A DNA stretch of 64,000 nucleotides, taken from positions 1 to 64,000 of the forward strand of contig CAUVWY020000009.1 in NCBI GenBank assembly GCA_963555775.3, in the 5' to 3' direction. Below are positions 44,791 through 53,132 of the stretch, piece after piece; the first letter of the stretch is position 1, and each line of letters opens with the position of its first letter. Origin of the DNA: JAJEDW01 sp963555775 (GTDB lineage Bacteria > Acidobacteriota > Terriglobia > 20CM-2-55-15). Under the pieces are notes generated by a model. It was given only the letters and a program-made list of their open reading frames with translations. It searched no databases and was not told where the DNA came from. The position numbers and the translations under genes are program-made.

Positions 44791-46215
44791 TCAGTCTCGT
44801 GAGTGACGCGAAAACTCTACCAGCAAACGTCCGGTCGATGAACTGGTTTGGCACCGTTCGACGGATGCAAGCCTTTGTAGTTCTTGAAGAAAGTTCACTT
44901 CTGTGTAATTTGGGAAAACGTCTTCGCGGAACCGGAGCAGTTCCTGGACCATGGGGTCATTCCTGGGCACGAATTCGATGACTCCTCTGGGCGCCAGGCC
45001 GACCAACCAGGCGACGGCCTCGGCCAGAGGGACGTTGCGGCCGATCGACATGTGGTGGATCAGCGCCAGGGCGATCACCCCGTCCGCGCCGGCGCGCTCC
45101 TGGAGTCCATACCGTTCCCGTTGCGCCCACCCTTGAGACGGTGCGGGATTTGCGATATCCAGAAAAAGAGGAAGGAACTTTAGCTGCTCATCGCGGGCCC
45201 GGCTGTACGCCAGGTCCAGTGCGCCGTGATCCGAGTCGAATCCGACGACATAGTCCGCCCCGGCTTCAAGGCAGACGGCCGCGTATGCGCCGCTGTTGCA
45301 GCCAAGGTCCCACACCTGAGGGGGTTTTTCGCGCCGCACGAAGCCGGCGACGAATTCCTGTTTGAGGACCTCTTCTTGCGGCGCATAGCTGTTCGACTTT
45401 GCGTAATCGCTCCACTCCGTGGGGCCTGCATTTTTGGGTTCGAGTTCCGCAATCCAATCCCGCAACCCGGCGAGCGTCTTCTTGAACACCGGCAGCGGGA
45501 GGCCCGCGGCTTGCAGCGTATCGAGGTTGGGGCCCGACCCCTTGCGCGTGGTCTTCTGAAGTGAATCCTGAAGTGTGACGTGGGTCAGAACGCGCCGGGA
45601 GAGCTTGCGCCGGGCGGGCAGCAATTTCCGGATCTCCCCGGCGGTGATGCCCTCCTGGCTCCCCCGATACCAGGCGTTGTGGTGCAGCCCAACGTAGGAC
45701 TGCAAGAGCAGGGGATTGAGAAACTGATCGCAGAACTGCTTGTAGCCTGTCCACAGGGCGCCCGGTTCATACCGCCGCAACGACAGGGTGTCGATGAAGA
45801 TGGGCGACGCCCCGATGAACTGGACGTTGTAGGCCGATGCATCGACAAGTGTTATGCCTTCGGCCAGGGCGTCGATATGGAAATCGAGGTGGAACAGCGC
45901 GGCCGTTTTGAGCATCCGGAACGTCCATTCGTAGGGATAGGACACGAAGGGCAGACGGGGGTGCTCGATCACACAGGACGCCTCTGGCCCGTGGCCGTTC
46001 AGAACGTGAAGCGGCACTTGCTGGGCGTCGATGAGGCGCTTTTCGACTATGGCGTTGGCGTAAAAATCGGTGTTCTGGACGAAGGCGAAGTCCTCGGCGG
46101 CAGGCGCATTGACGGTTCGGTAAATATGGCCGTCTTTCTGGAAAATTTGTCCGGCGGGGTCTCGGAAGGAGCCTTCTATTCGGGTGGGTTCCGATCTAGG
46201 CGTCGGTTTCGCCAT
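44791..46215 (-). CDS. NoeA-like class I methyltransferase
   Basis: 474 residues. The N-terminal half (SFRDPAGQIFQKDGHIYRTV, FVSYPYEWTFRMLKTAALFH, DASAYNVQFIGASPIFIDTL) is typical of proteins related to nodulation protein NoeA. The C-terminal half is a SAM methyltransferase: PPQVWDLGCNSGAYAAVCLE, VGFDSDHGALDLAYSRA, VIALALIHHMSIGRNVPLAE, and a final acceptor segment FVPRNDPMVQELLRFREDVF. It overlaps the small upstream gene by 20 bases and is followed at one base by the sulfatase. Confidence 0.84.
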   Translation of the reverse strand: MAKPTPRSEPTRIEGSFRDPAGQIFQKDGHIYRTVNAPAAEDFAFVQNTDFYANAIVEKRLIDAQQVPLHVLNGHGPEASCVIEHPRLPFVSYPYEWTFRMLKTAALFHLDFHIDALAEGITLVDASAYNVQFIGASPIFIDTLSLRRYEPGALWTGYKQFCDQFLNPLLLQSYVGLHHNAWYRGSQEGITAGEIRKLLPARRKLSRRVLTHVTLQDSLQKTTRKGSGPNLDTLQAAGLPLPVFKKTLAGLRDWIAELEPKNAGPTEWSDYAKSNSYAPQEEVLKQEFVAGFVRREKPPQVWDLGCNSGAYAAVCLEAGADYVVGFDSDHGALDLAYSRARDEQLKFLPLFLDIANPAPSQGWAQRERYGLQERAGADGVIALALIHHMSIGRNVPLAEAVAWLVGLAPRGVIEFVPRNDPMVQELLRFREDVFPNYTEVNFLQELQRLASVERCQTSSSTGRLLVEFSRHSRD

Positions 46216-46456
46216 GGTCCGTGTTCGCCGTCTTGCCGCCGCGCCTGAACCTCGCCATCAGGTTCTTCCAATAGACTTTGCCGACAACGGCCGCACCGGC
46301 GAGTCCCCCCATCAACACCTGAAGGATGAGGCTCCCGGCGCCCGGATCCAGATAAGCGTGGGCGGGCTGCTCCCAGCACATTATCAGAAAAGCGATGCCA
46401 GCCAGCGAGGCGGCTCCTGTCCCGAGACGGTCCAACACGAATTCCCCCAAATTCAT
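46196..46456 (-). CDS. Small membrane protein with YLDPGAGS motif
   Basis: 86 residues. One helix (ASLAGIAFLIMCWEQPAHA) precedes the motif AYLDPGAGSLILQVLMGGLA and a second helix, then a basic cytoplasmic tail (WKNLMARFRRGGK). AYLDPG-x-GS small proteins are commonly linked to NoeA-like methyltransferases and sulfatases (recalled, not searched). It overlaps the methyltransferase start by 20 bases, so it is the first gene of a three-gene operon. Its biochemical role is unknown. Confidence 0.7.
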   Translation of the reverse strand: MNLGEFVLDRLGTGAASLAGIAFLIMCWEQPAHAYLDPGAGSLILQVLMGGLAGAAVVGKVYWKNLMARFRRGGKTANTDHGETDA

Positions 46457-46723
46457 CCGAATCTGCTGTCGGCCATAGTGTATACCGACGCGTGCACAAG
46501 TCAAAAACCGGCGTCGGTCGAATACTGGCGCATACCGGTAGCCAGAGCCAGTTTCAGGCGACCGCGTCCGCACTTCCGGCCCAGCCTGACTCCGCATGAT
46601 ATTCGCCGGTATTGGGCGCGCGCTCACGTGACAACGTATGATAAACGTGTGAGACGCGTTCTGGACGTGTGCCAGTCGTGCGATATTCGAACCGTGCAGA
46701 CAGCTTGACCGGAGGAGTTGCTT

Positions 46724-49129
46724 ATGTACTTCAGGACACGTGGCTGGTGGGTGCCCGTACTTCTGGCGATGGTGTTTCTTGCGGGCGGTGTGAGGGCGCA
46801 CGCACAGGCGACGTTCAGCGTATCGAGTGCCGCCTCGACGGTCATCAGGACTGGTCATACCGAACTTCTGGGGCCGATTACGTTTTCCTTAGATTCCGGA
46901 CCGACGGTCATAGGCGATATCGAGATCAGCCTGTCGCCGGCGGTCCTTACCAACGTGGAGAGCGGCATTACGCCTTCGTGGTCTGACGCCAATGGAAGTT
47001 CAGGGACGACGGTCTCCATATCTCCCGACGAAGGTCTGGTCACGGTGACCGTGCCTGCAGGAATACTTGCGAACGAATCGCTGACGATAACCGGTATCCG
47101 TATCTCGATTCCGAACAGCGGAGTCGAGAACCTGGAAGCGCGAATCTCCACGACCGGAAACCGGTTGCGGGCGGGACAGAACGTCGTTCAGGTCATTGCC
47201 AGAGCGGTCGACGCAATCGTCGTCGATCCTTCCAGCGACACGGTCTATACGTACAACTCGAACCGGTTACTGGTGGATAACCTGGGCAGCCTGACGTTTC
47301 AGGAGGGGTTTGCCGGGGCATTTTCAGTCGATCGGGAGGATGGCCGGACCGCCGATACCCAGGTGATTTTTCATACGACGGCCCTGCCCGAGAACACCCA
47401 ACTGACGTTTCCAACGGAGATCGTTTCCCAAACAGGCGCCAAACTGACCACGACGAGCGACAGCGAGACCGATACCACTGTGGGCGTAACGATTTCCGAT
47501 AGCTCGCCCCGCAATCGGATCGTTTATGAATTTAAATCTTCCCAAGACTGGCCGTCGGCGAATTTGATCGACGTGTTCAGTTTTCGCCCCACACTGGCAA
47601 TCACCGGGACTCCGGGCTCCGGAACCGGTTTCTACCAGATGACGATCGGACCCATCGGCGCGGCGCCGCCGACCGACGATCTGCCGTCGGAGGCAGTTCC
47701 CCGCTATGAAGAACTCCTGCTGCCCATCCTGAGCCCCGAACTGCCGGCGTCCAAGGACTTCCTGTTCCCGGTGCAGCGGGGTGCGGATACCCAGGAGTTT
47801 GCGATATCGAACACGACAACGGGAGCCGCGCAGTTGACGCTCCGTGCGTTCGACGATGCGGGAGCCCTGCTGTCCGGTACGGACATATCCAATGAAATCG
47901 CCAGGCTCCTGAGTTCCAATCAGACCCTGAAGTTCGATCTCGCGGGGATGTTCGGTGAGGGTGCGACCACGGAAACGGTGGCGTCGGTGGAAATCGCATC
48001 CCGGAACGACCGGACCGTTGCGACAACGATCGGACGAACCGAAAGCGGAGCGTTCGCCACCCACTCCGAGATGCCCTACAGTCCGGCATTCTTTCCATTC
48101 GAACGGCAAGACGGGACCGAGATTCCGGTCCTGAGCGTGGTCAACGCTGAAATGGCGGACGACGTCACGTTGACTCTGAGAAGCACGGACGGCACCGAAA
48201 TTGCCGCGGTGACGCGTTCGGTGGAGGCCGGGGGAGCGGTGCGGGAACGTTTGGACACACTGTTCGGTATCAGCGCGACGACGCTGCCGTTAACTGGATA
48301 TGTTGAGCTGAGGGCGCCGGATACCGAGTTCATGGGAGGGCTCCTCGATAACCCGGGCGGCAAGGTCGATGCTGTACCCGCGCTTCTGGCCGCGGGGCGC
48401 ACGCGGGTTCGCTTTCCCTTCTTTGTGGTCGGCGGCGGATTCAACACTACGGTCACCCTGATCAATACCGAGGCCGTGAAGGTTGCGATCGTGAGGCTGA
48501 CGGTGTTCGATGAGACGGGGACGCAGATGGGCGATCCGTTCACGACCGAGATTCAGCCAAGGGTCCAGGCGAAACTGGACCTGGCTTCGATCCTCGGACC
48601 GGGGGGCAGCCGGCGCGGATATTTCGAACTCCGCATCGGACAAACCATCTCGAATCCGTTTGCGAGCATCCCGCGTCTGGCCGGAATGGTACGCTTCGTG
48701 GCGACGGGGAGTTCCGCGGCGGCGCCCGTGTTGAACGATACCGGGGAGGAGTTCTTCTTTACGCCAACCCGCTCGGAAGACAGTGAATACACCGGTTTCT
48801 CGATCCTCAATACAAGCTCATTGCCGATGAATATCACCATCGAAGCCTACGCGGCCAACGGCACGTTGCTCGATAAAGTCGGTACACTCGAGGCCGTCGA
48901 TACAGAGGACGAAGAAGCGGAAGAGGATGAGGAAGCGGAAGAGGTCATTACGGTTGCGGGACGCAGCGCCCGAATCGGTTTGCTGCGCGACCTCCTTCCC
49001 GATCTGGACACCCAGGAAGGCGGGTATGTGCGGGTGGCGTCCACAACGAGAAGAATGTCCGTCATAGCGTTCCAGGGACGAACGGATCTGAGCAAACTGC
49101 TCTTCCTGAGGCGGCAGACCGCGCCTTAG
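46724..49129 (+). CDS. Large secreted beta-sandwich repeat protein
   Basis: 801 residues. ATG 46724 has GGAGGAG seven bases upstream. The signal peptide (VPVLLAMVFLAGGVRAHAQ) is followed by a beta-rich N-terminal domain and then repeats with FPVQRGADTQEFAISNTTT, FPFERQDGTEIPVLSVVNAE and FPFFVVGGGFNTTVTLINTE, an aromatic-Pro-Phe followed by T-x-T-x-x-x-x-N pattern. Similar units occur in the cyclophilin fusion (FPHFTDGGGWTTQVILVNPT). A Glu/Asp-only stretch lies near residue 730. It is probably a surface or adhesion protein. Confidence 0.72.
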   Translation: MYFRTRGWWVPVLLAMVFLAGGVRAHAQATFSVSSAASTVIRTGHTELLGPITFSLDSGPTVIGDIEISLSPAVLTNVESGITPSWSDANGSSGTTVSISPDEGLVTVTVPAGILANESLTITGIRISIPNSGVENLEARISTTGNRLRAGQNVVQVIARAVDAIVVDPSSDTVYTYNSNRLLVDNLGSLTFQEGFAGAFSVDREDGRTADTQVIFHTTALPENTQLTFPTEIVSQTGAKLTTTSDSETDTTVGVTISDSSPRNRIVYEFKSSQDWPSANLIDVFSFRPTLAITGTPGSGTGFYQMTIGPIGAAPPTDDLPSEAVPRYEELLLPILSPELPASKDFLFPVQRGADTQEFAISNTTTGAAQLTLRAFDDAGALLSGTDISNEIARLLSSNQTLKFDLAGMFGEGATTETVASVEIASRNDRTVATTIGRTESGAFATHSEMPYSPAFFPFERQDGTEIPVLSVVNAEMADDVTLTLRSTDGTEIAAVTRSVEAGGAVRERLDTLFGISATTLPLTGYVELRAPDTEFMGGLLDNPGGKVDAVPALLAAGRTRVRFPFFVVGGGFNTTVTLINTEAVKVAIVRLTVFDETGTQMGDPFTTEIQPRVQAKLDLASILGPGGSRRGYFELRIGQTISNPFASIPRLAGMVRFVATGSSAAAPVLNDTGEEFFFTPTRSEDSEYTGFSILNTSSLPMNITIEAYAANGTLLDKVGTLEAVDTEDEEAEEDEEAEEVITVAGRSARIGLLRDLLPDLDTQEGGYVRVASTTRRMSVIAFQGRTDLSKLLFLRRQTAP

Positions 49130-49140
49130 TGCGCGGAAGG

Positions 49141-49196
49141 GCGCTTTATCCGGCGCGAGGAACGCGCCGCTACGCGCCCGGCGCGAGGAAGGGTGC
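49141..49196. repeat. GC-rich palindromic dispersed repeat
   Basis: TTATCCGGCGCGAGGAACGC, then GCCGCTACGCGCCCGGCGCG, downstream of the secreted repeat protein. It is the same family as at 10513 and 59219. Confidence 0.65.
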
Positions 49197-49329
49197 ATAT
49201 CCCTGCGCCGGCTGACGCGCTTGGCCCGCAGCTTCTGCGGCGAACGACTTCCGGGCGCGCAGGACGTTATCGGACTGCCTTGCTCGTCTCGTTAACCCCG
49301 CCGAAATGGAACGATCTCGGGGCTTGACC

Positions 49330-49875
49330 CTATTTCCGCATCTTGTCGAAGAACTGCATTCGAAATTTCGCAAGCTTGGGTCCGATCACATATTGGCAAT
49401 AGGGTTGGGACGAGTTCGACCGGTAGTAGTTGTCGTGGTAGTCCTCGGCGGGGTAGAACCGCTCCAGCGGGGAGACTTCGGTGACGACCGGGTTACTCAG
49501 AACGCCGGCCGCGTCGATTTCGCGGATCGTCTCTTCGGCAATGCGCTTCTGATCGTCGGAGTGGTAGAAGATCGCTGAACGGTACTGGCTGCCCACGTCG
49601 GCGCCCTGCCGGTTCAGCGTCGTGGGGTCGTGGGTGGCAAAGAACACCTGAAGGATTTCTCTGAAGGACGTCACCGACGGGTCGAAACGAATCTGGGCGA
49701 CTTCGGCGTGACCCGTGGCGCCCGAGCATACCTGTTCGTAGGACGGGTTTTCGCGGGCGCCTCCCGAGTAACCCGACTGGACCGAAGCGACGCCGCTTAG
49801 TTCTTGGTAAACAGCTTCAAGGCACCAGAAACACCCGCCTCCGATGGTTGCCGTTTCAAACTGCGATGGATCCAT
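49330..49875 (-). CDS. msrA: Peptide methionine-S-sulfoxide reductase A
   Basis: 181 residues. The catalytic motif is ATIGGGCFWCLEAVYQELSG, then SVQSGYSGGARENPSYEQVC, SGATGHAEVAQIRFDP, FFATHDPTTLNRQGADVGSQ and YRSAIFYHSDDQ, all standard for MsrA. It reduces Met-(S)-sulfoxide in proteins. No resolving Cys motif is evident at the C-terminus. ATG 49875 follows AAGGGG. A short duplicate of the 3' end lies at 51983-52056. Confidence 0.95.
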   Translation of the reverse strand: MDPSQFETATIGGGCFWCLEAVYQELSGVASVQSGYSGGARENPSYEQVCSGATGHAEVAQIRFDPSVTSFREILQVFFATHDPTTLNRQGADVGSQYRSAIFYHSDDQKRIAEETIREIDAAGVLSNPVVTEVSPLERFYPAEDYHDNYYRSNSSQPYCQYVIGPKLAKFRMQFFDKMRK

Positions 49876-49919
49876 GAATTCCCCTTTGCCGAATGGTGGA
49901 ACCGGGTCTTCTGCGGAGT

Positions 49920-50288
49920 CTACGAGGCAAGCGGAACCACCCTCGAACTCCGGATGAAGCGGTCGCGCGTGAGCAACGGCACGTTATGCACGACGGTGGT
50001 GGCGGCAATGATCTCGTCCGCAGGATCGCTCTGGAAGTCGAGACCGGTCGATGCGCGTACAACGGCGTGGTCGTTCGGCCACACGTGCACTCGGTTCAAT
50101 GCGTGGACCACATCATGGTCGTCGAGGTCGATATTCAGTCGGCCGAGTTGAACGAGTTTGACCAGTTCCCACAATACTATGGCGGAAACGGACCACCTGC
50201 TCCGCGCCAACAGGATCCGCTCGGACGGCCGGAGTTCACCACCGATCGCGAGGACAAGAATGTGCGTGTCAAGATTGAGCATCTGCAT
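49920..50288 (-). CDS. PIN-domain toxin
   Basis: 122 residues. MLNLDTHILVLAIGGEL holds the first PIN Asp, then AIVLWELVKLVQLGRLNI (Glu), and DPADEIIAATTVVHNVPLLT with the paired acidic residues, followed by RDRFIRSSRVV. This is the short PIN form commonly paired with Phd/YefM antitoxins. It overlaps the antitoxin gene by 20 bases. Confidence 0.86.
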   Translation of the reverse strand: MQMLNLDTHILVLAIGGELRPSERILLARSRWSVSAIVLWELVKLVQLGRLNIDLDDHDVVHALNRVHVWPNDHAVVRASTGLDFQSDPADEIIAATTVVHNVPLLTRDRFIRSSRVVPLAS

Positions 50289-50493
50289 CCCAGCGGAGGC
50301 CAGTCGTGAAGATATCGCCTCGAATCTCGGTCTTGTGTTTCAGGCTGCCAATCAGGTCGGCGCAATCCTGGTTGTAGGGAACAACGCGCGCGACCGGCTT
50401 GCCGTGTTTCGCGACGATCAAGCCCTCGGCGTCAAGCCGATCCAACAATGCCAGGCACTGCTCCTTGAATTTTGCGGCCCCAATCGTTTTCAT
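50269..50493 (-). CDS. Phd/YefM-type antitoxin
   Basis: 74 residues. MKTIGAAKFKEQCLALLDRL, then DAEGLIVAKHGKPVARVVPY, is the Phd/YefM fold, with a short C-terminal toxin-binding tail. ATG 50493 has GGAGG nine bases upstream. It is upstream of and overlapping the PIN toxin. Confidence 0.86.
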   Translation of the reverse strand: MKTIGAAKFKEQCLALLDRLDAEGLIVAKHGKPVARVVPYNQDCADLIGSLKHKTEIRGDIFTTGLRWDADAQS

Positions 50494-50648
50494 TTCAAAT
50501 CGTTCCTCCGCCAGGTACGGGCTGCCTGGGCGGATACATTATAGAACCGGTCATTTCATTTGAGTGGCGATTCGATATTGGATAGGCACGGCAGTGACGG
50601 AAGGGGAGTGGCTGTCTTGTCTCGTGGCGGGGGATCGAACTATCTACC

Positions 50649-50778
50649 CTAGCAGCCTGTCGGACTTTCGGCGTAAGTCCTTTGTTTTCAACGACGGCCT
50701 TTTTTAGCCCGAAACCGTAAACACAGTCATATGAATGACTTAGGTTTTTGATCCGGTGTTAGTCCGACAGGCTGCTAG
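50649..50778. mobile_element. 130-bp MITE copy 2 with CTAG target duplication
   Basis: It has the same ends and length as copies 1 and 3 and the same orientation as copy 3. It lies across the 3' end of the HicA-like toxin gene. Removing it with one CTAG restores ...FLPVLG and a stop codon; with it in place the protein ends AACRTNTGSKT. Confidence 0.92.
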
Positions 50779-50997
50779 AACCGGCAGAAACTTCTTCGCG
50801 CAATCCCGATCAATATTGAGGTGCCGAACCATCCTGCGCACGTGGCCCACCTCAATCTGATTCTTCTTTGGAAGGGTGGGGTACGTCCTCCCCTCATACC
50901 GTACTTGCCTGAAATGCTCTTTGAGTTGGATGTCGTGGCCTTTGGCGCAGTTTCTCAACATTTCCTCCACTTCTCGGAACCGCGCTAAGGCAGACAC
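50740..50997 (-). CDS. HicA-like toxin, 3' end altered by a MITE
   Basis: 85 residues as read now, about 75 natively. FREVEEMLRNCAKGHDIQLK, then VRYEGRTYPTLPKKNQIEVG, then HVRRMVRHLNIDRDCAKKFL, fits a HicA-type double-stranded-RNA-binding-like fold, although the catalytic His of classical HicA is not clearly present. GTG 50997 follows directly after the partner stop (TAGGTG). The last ten codons lie in MITE copy 2. Function after insertion is uncertain. Confidence 0.62.
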   Translation of the reverse strand: MSALARFREVEEMLRNCAKGHDIQLKEHFRQVRYEGRTYPTLPKKNQIEVGHVRRMVRHLNIDRDCAKKFLPVLAACRTNTGSKT

Positions 50998-51504
50998 CTA
51001 TGCGGCTACTTTTTCTGGGATCTCATACTTCGGCGTCATATTTTCCGCGGCGGATATCAGGTTGGTATCCTCAACGCGGATGACATTTACTGTCGGTGGC
51101 CGAGCCTCCGGAGCCTTCTTGGGCAAATTAGCGAATGGAGGCTCAGGAGTTACTTCACCCTTTCGTATCAATTGGAATGCTTGCTCCCAAGCGGTCTCGA
51201 TCTCAGATTCTGTTTCGTCGAAGAAGCGATGTACCTCCGCCTCAAAACTCTCGAAGTCCTTCGCATCCCAAGCGAAATCGAACAAGACTTTTGTGTAGCT
51301 CTCGCGGAACTTCAGTGATGTTTCTTCCGGAGTTTCCCCTGTCTCAGCAATTGCCGCCGGGCGAACACCGTACATCCACCACTGACTGTCTTCTTTCAAC
51401 ATCAATGCCCGTCCTGACACCTTCACGTTTGCGAGAAAACCATTGCCGGCGATGCAGTCTTTATAGGCAAACATCAACGGATAATGGATCGACTCACTCT
51501 TCAT
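50998..51504 (-). CDS. HicB-like antitoxin
   Basis: 168 residues. The first ~70 residues (YKDCIAGNGFLANVKVSGRA, LMLKEDSQWWMYGVRPAAIA, ETGETPEETSLKFRESYTKV) show the HicB partial RNase-H-like pattern, followed by an acidic helical middle (FESFEAEVHRFFDETESEIE) and a longer tail than usual. ATG 51504 has GAGG six bases upstream. The toxin start abuts its stop, so the pair is co-translated in the order antitoxin then toxin. Confidence 0.66.
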   Translation of the reverse strand: MKSESIHYPLMFAYKDCIAGNGFLANVKVSGRALMLKEDSQWWMYGVRPAAIAETGETPEETSLKFRESYTKVLFDFAWDAKDFESFEAEVHRFFDETESEIETAWEQAFQLIRKGEVTPEPPFANLPKKAPEARPPTVNVIRVEDTNLISAAENMTPKYEIPEKVAA

Positions 51505-52270
51505 CAGACACCTCGCAAAAAAAATAGATTCACTTTCGGAGTTGTTGCCGAAAAAAATCCATCTGAAAAAACCATCAAAAAAGCAAATATACGATGAAAG
51601 ACGAGGGTTAGAGAATAAAGCAAAAAGTCATTTGTTGTCGCATGCGATAACAAAAATGATGAAGTCGGATAGTGTAGCGGTACGTTCGATCAGTTTTTTT
51701 CAAATCATTCGCTATAAATATAGACGTATCCTTGACAGCATTTTTTCAGATTTTGGATATTCTACATTCGCGCCGTCCCATTTTGAACTCTTCTTAAAAG
51801 CGTTCGCGTTCAGCGACAATAATAAATCCCGGTTCGGCAACTTTTTATGGAGTCAATGCGGATCATGATCGACCCGCCAGAGCAGCGTAGACACGCTTGT
51901 GCCTTAATGCGGACGGGACGCCCGCGCTCCCAGGGCGCTCAGGCCGTCACCCTTGACGCGCTCCATTCCTTACCTCCAACAGGAATGGAACGAGGCCGGG
52001 GCTCAACCCTATTTCCGCATGTTGTCGAGGAACTGCATCCGAAATTTCAAGAGCTACAGCCTCGGACTTGCATCGCGCGCGCCGTGGATCTGGAAACTGT
52101 ACACGACGGCACATGTCCCGTGCCGCAAGGAAACAGAGACACCAGGCAACTCCATCGCGGTCTGTCGTTGTTCGTGATCGGGGTGCTAATGGCAATCGAA
52201 AATTGCACAAATTTGGCGATGGACGGTGCGGGCGATGCCACGGGACAGGCGTCGGCAGGTCCGACAGCGT
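51505..52270. other. AT-rich island and gene-poor region
   Basis: 51505-51845 is markedly AT-rich for this genome, with many A and T runs. A plus-strand frame at 51542-51868 exists but shows no family features. From about 51850 composition returns to normal, and the region contains the msrA remnant at 51983-52056. Confidence 0.5.
51983..52056 (-). pseudogene. Duplicated 3' end of msrA
   Basis: The minus strand encodes KFRMQFLDNMRK and a stop at 52009, nearly the msrA ending KFRMQFFDKMRK. Similarity continues ~25 bases beyond the stop (GGAACGAG-x-CCGGGGCT-x-AACCC). Upstream of this the similarity ends. Confidence 0.72.
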
Positions 52271-52906
52271 CTATTGGAGTTCCTCGGGAAGCTCCGGCCT
52301 CAAACTTTTCGGGGGAAAGGCGCCATACATGAACGCCAATATACCTCCGAGCATCACCGCGCCGACGGCGTCGCCCCAACCAATATCGGCAGGACTACCG
52401 TCAATGGTCTCGATCAAGGCCAAAAGGAACCACATTCCTACACCCACAATGAACCCGAATATCGTGCGGTTACGCAGCTTCTGCTGAAGATTCCGCGGGT
52501 TAGCGAATAGACCGATGAGCGCGCCCACCCCGCCAAAAATCGCCGCGATCGCCGCCGACCTGGCCCAGTCGATACCCGCAAAACCATCGTCATTTTCCAC
52601 GGCCCCCATCAAGGCTGCGATGAGCACTACAGATACGACAGGCAGGAACCCCCAGATCATCCGGTCGCGCCGCGTTTGCAAGTCCAGGGGGATAATGAAG
52701 GAACCTGCGAGCGCAAGAGCTCCGCCAAAGATCGCCGCGGCCGTAGCCGACGTCGCCCAGTCAATACCGGCAAAACCACCGTCAAGCAGGGCGTTGAGCA
52801 GGACGCAAAAGAACAATAAACATGCGCCAATCAGGAACCCGAATGTCGCCCCGCCCCACCGCGTTTCAAATTCCCCGCGAAGCATTCTGCACACTCGATC
52901 CTTCAT
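52271..52906 (-). CDS. Membrane protein with three internal repeats
   Basis: About 211 residues, six predicted helices in three repeats: GGFAGIDWATSATAAAIFGG, DGFAGIDWARSAAIAAIFGG and SPADIGWGDAVGAVMLGGIL, each followed by a Gly-rich helix. Linkers between repeats are basic (LQTRRDRMIWGF, LQQKLRNRTIFGF). AGGAGG precedes the ATGATG start pair (52909/52906). The family is unknown, and the internal repetition suggests origin by triplication. Confidence 0.66.
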   Translation of the reverse strand: MKDRVCRMLRGEFETRWGGATFGFLIGACLLFFCVLLNALLDGGFAGIDWATSATAAAIFGGALALAGSFIIPLDLQTRRDRMIWGFLPVVSVVLIAALMGAVENDDGFAGIDWARSAAIAAIFGGVGALIGLFANPRNLQQKLRNRTIFGFIVGVGMWFLLALIETIDGSPADIGWGDAVGAVMLGGILAFMYGAFPPKSLRPELPEELQ

Positions 52907-52964
52907 CATGCCTCCTGTTCCGCAGCCGAAAATTATCACAAGGCGACGCCAGCCCCTAACCCGC

Positions 52965-53012
52965 CCGGAGATGCCCGACCCCTATTGGCAGAACTTGATG
53001 CCCACAACTCGA
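52965..53012 (+). repeat. Solo IS256-type right-end remnant
   Basis: CGGAGATGCCCGACCCC, then GCAGAACTTGATGCCCACAA, matches the sequence following the IS256-type transposase remnant at 56233-56279 (GCAGAACTTGACGCACACAA) over ~48 bp. No transposase is attached. Confidence 0.55.
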
Positions 53013-53132
53013 GTGTGGTCGAATGGGTGACCATTGAACCCCTTCAGATTCTGCCGTGGATGGCGGGTACCAGCCTGATGCAGCTTCCGGACGGGTGACG
53101 GGGGCGCTGACGATCTTTTGAGGAGGATTTTG

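Noticed and set aside
50600..50648. tRNA-like GTTCGATCCCC on the minus strand beside MITE copy 2
   Set aside because: The T-arm does not pair and no acceptor, D or anticodon arms can be found, so it is not a tRNA.
51542..51868. 108-codon plus-strand frame in the AT-rich island
   Set aside because: No ribosome site, no recognisable domain, and the composition is explained by the AT-rich background. It could be a foreign gene, but there is no support.
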